DNA from: Ancylobacter novellus
GTDB taxonomy: Bacteria; Pseudomonadota; Alphaproteobacteria; Rhizobiales; Xanthobacteraceae
Direction: 5' to 3'
Assembly: GCA_003241485.1 (NCBI GenBank)
Contig: QFQD01000094.1
Location: forward strand, 1-25,039
Length of the DNA stretch: 25,039 nucleotides
Shown here: one piece after another, positions 22,725 through 25,039 of the stretch
Position numbering within the stretch: the stretch's first letter is position 1
Layout: each line of letters starts with the position of its first letter
The notes under the pieces: generated by a model
The model's input: the letters and a program-made list of their open reading frames with translations, nothing else
Databases searched by the model: none
Told to the model about the DNA's origin: nothing
Program-made: the position numbers and the translations under genes

Positions 22725-23377
22725 TGGCTACGAAAGAAGATCTTCCGAACCGGATTAAGGAGCTGCGCGAGAAGCTGGGGTTGTCCATGGAGCAACTCGG
22801 CATCCGCATTGGCGTCACCGGGCCGACGATCAATAAGCTGGAGAAGGGGCAGACACAGCTAACGACACGCTGGATGTCGCGGCTCGCGCCAGGCCTCGAA
22901 TTGGATGACCCTGTCGAGATATTGCGCCCTGTATATAAGGGGCTGCGCGCCGTGCGTGTGGTCGGCTACGTCCAGGCCGGCGATTGGCGCGAGGCGGTTC
23001 GGTGGGAGGATGATGACTGCTACGAGGTGATGGTGCCGCGCGACGCGCACCTTGAGCCGGTTCAACTGGAAGGCTACGAGATTCGTGGTCCGTCGATGAA
23101 CAAGGTGTATCCCGAAGGAACCGTCGTCGTCATCGCCAAGATGATCGACACCGAGGAAGAGTTTATACCGGGAAAGCGCTACGCTATACTTCGCGAACGA
23201 GCCGGCGAATATGAAGCCACTGTGAAGAAATATCAGATTGATGCTGGCGGCAAGCGCTGGCTGATACCGGAATCAACAGAGATCGAGTATCAGCCCTTCG
23301 CGCTCGACGAAAGCCACTCCGAAGACACGGAAGTGCGGGCGCTTGGTCGCGTGGTCTATTCGGTTCGCCGCGAGTGA
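22724..23377 (+). CDS. CI/LexA-type self-cleaving phage repressor
   Basis: A 217-residue repressor maintaining lysogeny. Residues 9-62 form an HTH_3 (XRE) domain (RIKELREKLGLSMEQLG, GVTGPTINKLEKG). The C-terminal half is an S24/LexA peptidase. Its cleavage site is probably Ala85-Gly86 in GYVQAGDW, with nucleophile Ser124 in RGPSMN and base Lys168 in EATVKKY. All key residues are present, so RecA-stimulated self-cleavage and SOS induction are expected. ATG 22724 was chosen because upstream in-frame ATGs lie inside operators 2 and 3 and would add repeats of MSKSxM. Its stop abuts the stop of the opposite gene (TGATCA). Operators flank it on both sides. Confidence 0.93.
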   Translation: MATKEDLPNRIKELREKLGLSMEQLGIRIGVTGPTINKLEKGQTQLTTRWMSRLAPGLELDDPVEILRPVYKGLRAVRVVGYVQAGDWREAVRWEDDDCYEVMVPRDAHLEPVQLEGYEIRGPSMNKVYPEGTVVVIAKMIDTEEEFIPGKRYAILRERAGEYEATVKKYQIDAGGKRWLIPESTEIEYQPFALDESHSEDTEVRALGRVVYSVRRE

Positions 23378-23875
23378 TCAGTTTTTGAATGGATTTTGCA
23401 TCGCGATTTTCGAGCAGTCGTCGAAGTTTTTGAAGCGATAGTAAAGAACAACCGCCGCATTTCCAGAAAACGGCCGCGTCATTGAGACGGCTATCTCTTT
23501 CACATCGCCTGAAAATATCCAGAATTTACCCAAACGGTCGGATTGCGGCTCTCCGTAAACTTCCGTCAACTGTGCTTCGATAGTGTTGCTTATCTGCATT
23601 GCCCGACTGACACTCACGGCCCCGGAGTCCGCTGAGACGTAGCAAACCCCTTCGTCGGAGGTGGCGCGCACAGAGTAATGGGTCAGCAGGGGGTGAGGCC
23701 GAGGCACCTCAGATACGAAATAGCTGTCTTGCCGAGCCGATGGACCAGTCACCTTGAGCGAACTCAAGGGAGTGCCCATCACGATGCCAAAGGCACCATC
23801 CGGTGCGTCCGCCTTGCAGGGCAGAGCGCCGACGAGCGCAAGTCCGCAGATCATCAGCAGGCGACAAGTCATCAT
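23378..23875 (-). CDS. Secreted protein of unknown function (possible moron)
   Basis: A 165-residue protein with an N-terminal signal peptide (MMTCRLLMICGLALVGALPC; cleavage likely after about residue 22), so periplasmic or secreted. The mature part has no membrane segment and contains VCYVS and DDCSKIA, two Cys that could form a disulfide. The rest includes GIVMGTPLSSLKV and YGEPQSDRLGKFW, a pattern seen in small envelope proteins but not assigned. It lies between the repressor and the right operator cluster, facing the repressor, with a base composition less GC-rich than neighbours. That fits a lysogenic-conversion or accessory gene. No strong ribosome site is seen; a start at 23929 would lie in operator 4. 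Confidence 0.72.
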   Translation of the reverse strand: MMTCRLLMICGLALVGALPCKADAPDGAFGIVMGTPLSSLKVTGPSARQDSYFVSEVPRPHPLLTHYSVRATSDEGVCYVSADSGAVSVSRAMQISNTIEAQLTEVYGEPQSDRLGKFWIFSGDVKEIAVSMTRPFSGNAAVVLYYRFKNFDDCSKIAMQNPFKN

Positions 23876-23912
23876 GATCGACGGAGTGTGCCCGAGCCCC
23901 CGCAAGGGCACC

Positions 23913-23929
23913 ATGTCGGATATCGACAT
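23913..23929. promoter_or_regulatory. Repressor operator 4
   Basis: ATGTCGGATATCGACAT keeps both outer half-sites (ATGTCG / CGACAT) with a changed centre. It lies upstream of the secreted-protein gene, 34 bases centre-to-centre from operator 5. No good promoter is seen with the geometry of operators 1 and 5, so it may be an auxiliary or cooperative site. Confidence 0.78.
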
Positions 23930-23936
23930 ATTTGGC

Positions 23937-23965
23937 TTGACACCTTATGTCGAAATCCGACATGT
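23937..23965 (+). promoter_or_regulatory. Rightward early promoter (PL-like)
   Basis: TTGACA (23937-23942) and ACATGT (23960-23965) are 17 bases apart, and operator 5 fills the spacer and overlaps the -10. The -35 is a consensus match; the -10 is weak. It is the mirror counterpart of the leftward promoter and drives the gene at 23998 onward. Confidence 0.75.
23947..23963. promoter_or_regulatory. Repressor operator 5
   Basis: ATGTCGAAATCCGACAT differs from operator 1 by a single base (C for T) and is otherwise the same palindrome. It sits in the rightward promoter. Confidence 0.82.
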
Positions 23966-23997
23966 TTCGCCCCATCGCACACCGATGGGAGCCGCAC

Positions 23998-24285
23998 ATG
24001 CACACCCCCACCACCATCCCGCCGCTCACGCCGCGCCCCGCGCCCGCGGCCGAGCGCGCCACCGAGCGCCGCCGCGTCGACCGTGAGAATGCGACCCGGC
24101 TGGCCCGCACCTATGACGAGCGCCTGCAGGTGATGGCGAAGGATGTCGAGCACATCCTCGCCCGCCAGGACAGCGTCACCCCGGACGATCTCGCCACGCT
24201 GGGATGGACCTCGGCAGAAATCGTCGAGATGTCGCCCGAGGCGCTGAACATCGTCCGCGCCCGCGCCACCCGTCACGCCCACTGA
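23998..24285 (+). CDS. Early hypothetical protein under repressor control
   Basis: A 95-residue protein MHTPTTIPPLTPRPAPAA..., with a Pro/Ala-rich N-terminus and a charged helical region (RRRVDRENATRLARTYDERL), then GWTSAEIVEMSPEA near the end. No family recognised. ATG 23998 has GGGAG six bases upstream. An in-frame ATG at 23947 lies in operator 5 and was rejected. The first rightward gene after the PL-like promoter is where lambda-type phages carry early accessory or N-like functions; no such motif is visible. Confidence 0.7.
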   Translation: MHTPTTIPPLTPRPAPAAERATERRRVDRENATRLARTYDERLQVMAKDVEHILARQDSVTPDDLATLGWTSAEIVEMSPEALNIVRARATRHAH

Positions 24286-24322
24286 GTTTCCCGAGCGGTC
24301 CTCCTGGAGCCGCCGACTTGCC

Positions 24323-24361
24323 GGGGCGCGCGCATCCCACCCCCAACCCCACGCGCGCCCC
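24323..24361 (+). terminator. Hairpin, possible terminator
   Basis: GGGGCGCGCG (24323-24332) pairs perfectly with CGCGCGCCCC (24352-24361) around a 19-base loop. A pyrimidine tail (TCCTTCTTCCTCCC) follows but lacks a T-run, so intrinsic termination is uncertain. It lies in the 247-base gap between the 95-aa gene and the next gene, in which nothing else is seen. Confidence 0.45.
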
Positions 24362-24532
24362 GGTCCTTCTTCCTCCCATTCGCCCCAGCGGCGTCCGGGA
24401 AGGTGGGCGGGGTTGCCGGTGCCTGCAGCGCCTTCGTCATGCGGAGAGAACCGGACGAGAACCGAGATCGCGACCAGCGGTGACAGCCCCGCCTTCCTGC
24501 GTCGCCGCCTGCTGCGGGCATGCCTGCGCGTC

Positions 24533-24975
24533 ATGAGCCGCCGCCCGCCCGACGAGAAAATCGGCGGCGACACCAACACCTATATGCGCCGCTGGTGGCT
24601 GCTGCCCCGCAATCGCTGGTTCAACGTCTACCTGCACCACTTCCTGCGGGATGATGACGATCGCGCCTTGCACGATCACCCGTGGCCCTCGCTCTCGGTG
24701 CTGCTGTCTGGCGATCTGATCGAGACATGGGGCGGGTGCGCACGCACAAGCCCGGCGCCATCGTCTGGCGCGGCCCGCGCTTCGCCCATGCGCTGGCCCT
24801 GCCGCTGGACGCCAACCTCAATCCCGCGCCCGCCATCACCCTTTTCATCGTCGGCCCGCGTGTCCGCGAATGGGGTTTCTGGTGCCCCAAGGCCAGCCCC
24901 GCCGGCGGCTGGCGCCCGTGGAAACAGTTCGTCTCACCGGATGATCCGGGCGCTGTCGGCCCCGGTTGCGATTGA
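24533..24975 (+). pseudogene. Cupin-like conserved phage protein, frameshifted
   Basis: Two frames make one protein. The first, from ATG 24533, reads MRRWWLLPRNRWFNVYLHHF and then LRDDDDRALHDHPWPSLSVL, a His-rich motif (HHFLRDDDDRALHDHPW) seen in small cupin-like phage proteins. After TWGG (about 24727) sense sequence shifts to the -1 frame: RVRTHKPGAIVWRG, LFIVGPRVREWGFWCP and a Cys-containing end at 24975. A single missing base in the G-rich run at about 24726-24735 accounts for it. No good ribosome site precedes 24533. Function is unknown; it resembles metal-binding beta-barrel proteins. Confidence 0.7.
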
Positions 24976-24991
24976 TCGCGAGGAGATCCCC

Positions 24992-25039
24992 ATGCCCAAG
25001 CCGCGCGTGCACCTCTCCGGCAATGCCCGCATTGCCATC
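24992..25039 (+). CDS. Next early gene, partial (cut by right edge)
   Basis: ATG 24992 has AGGAG six bases upstream and an open frame of 16 codons to the edge (MPKPRVHLSGNARIAI). It begins 16 bases after the preceding stop, so probably the same transcript. Too short to identify. Confidence 0.6.
   Translation, partial: MPKPRVHLSGNARIAI

Noticed and set aside
23929..23947. Starts at 23929 (minus) and 23947 (plus) giving proteins beginning MSISDM and MSKSDM
   Set aside because: These ATGs are part of operators 4 and 5, lack ribosome sites, and better starts lie downstream. The MSKSxM-like openings arise from the operator sequence.
24286..24532. Possible gene in the gap after the 95-aa gene
   Set aside because: No frame has a ribosome site and protein-like composition; only the hairpin at 24323-24361 is seen.
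1..25039. Integrase, att sites, lysis genes, tRNA or insertion sequence
   Set aside because: None could be identified on either strand; they may lie outside the window.

Overview
The window is most of a temperate, siphovirus-type (lambda-like, HK97-fold) phage genome, most likely a prophage. GC content and third-codon GC are high. Protein styles (MT-A70 methylase, Terminase_1/P27 packaging pair, DUF4128-like tail terminator) fit an alphaproteobacterial host such as Hyphomicrobiales or Sphingomonadales. That host call is inference from gene style. No integrase, att site, tRNA, lysis gene or clear host gene is visible, so both ends of the element lie outside the window.

Layout, right to left, because nearly everything is on the minus strand. 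(1) 22.3-25.0 kb is the immunity region. A LexA/CI-type self-cleaving repressor (+) is flanked by two clusters of one 17-bp palindrome, ATGTCGAAATYCGACAT: three copies at 22641-22714 and two at 23913-23963. A divergent cro-position HTH gene, a secreted-protein gene, and plus-strand early genes (one frameshifted) complete the region. (2) 16.3-22.1 kb is an early operon: CII-like regulator, a DnaA homologue with AAA+ and DNA-binding domains, HNH protein, MT-A70 adenine methylase, C5-cytosine methylase with an internal repeat domain, and a replication protein. Every junction is an ATGA or TGATG overlap. The replication gene carries four 24-bp-period iterons next to an AT-richer stretch, as the lambda O gene carries ori-lambda. 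(3) 15.4-16.3 kb holds an unrecognised 250-aa gene followed by a probable terminator. It occupies the usual late-regulator position. (4) 10.4-15.4 kb is the packaging/head module: HNH, TerS, TerL (broken), portal, S49 protease. (5) 5.0-10.3 kb holds a strong terminator, major capsid, hairpin, and connector, closure, tail-completion, tail-terminator and tail-tube genes. (6) 0-5.0 kb holds tail assembly chaperones with a probable programmed +1/-2 frameshift on an A7 run, the tape measure gene (also frameshifted near its end) and the start of a distal tail gene cut by the window edge.

How it works together: the repressor should hold both operator clusters and be inactivated by RecA-stimulated self-cleavage. 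Leftward transcription then makes the replication and modification proteins. The DnaA homologue and the iteron-bearing initiator together suggest a composite phage origin. Late genes follow past the 15.4-kb terminator.

Three genes (TerL, tape measure, the 24.5-kb gene) carry non-programmed frame breaks. TerL also seems to lack the segment between Walker A and Walker B. Either the prophage is decaying or the sequence contains indels. The TerL gap is hard to explain as a simple sequencing error.
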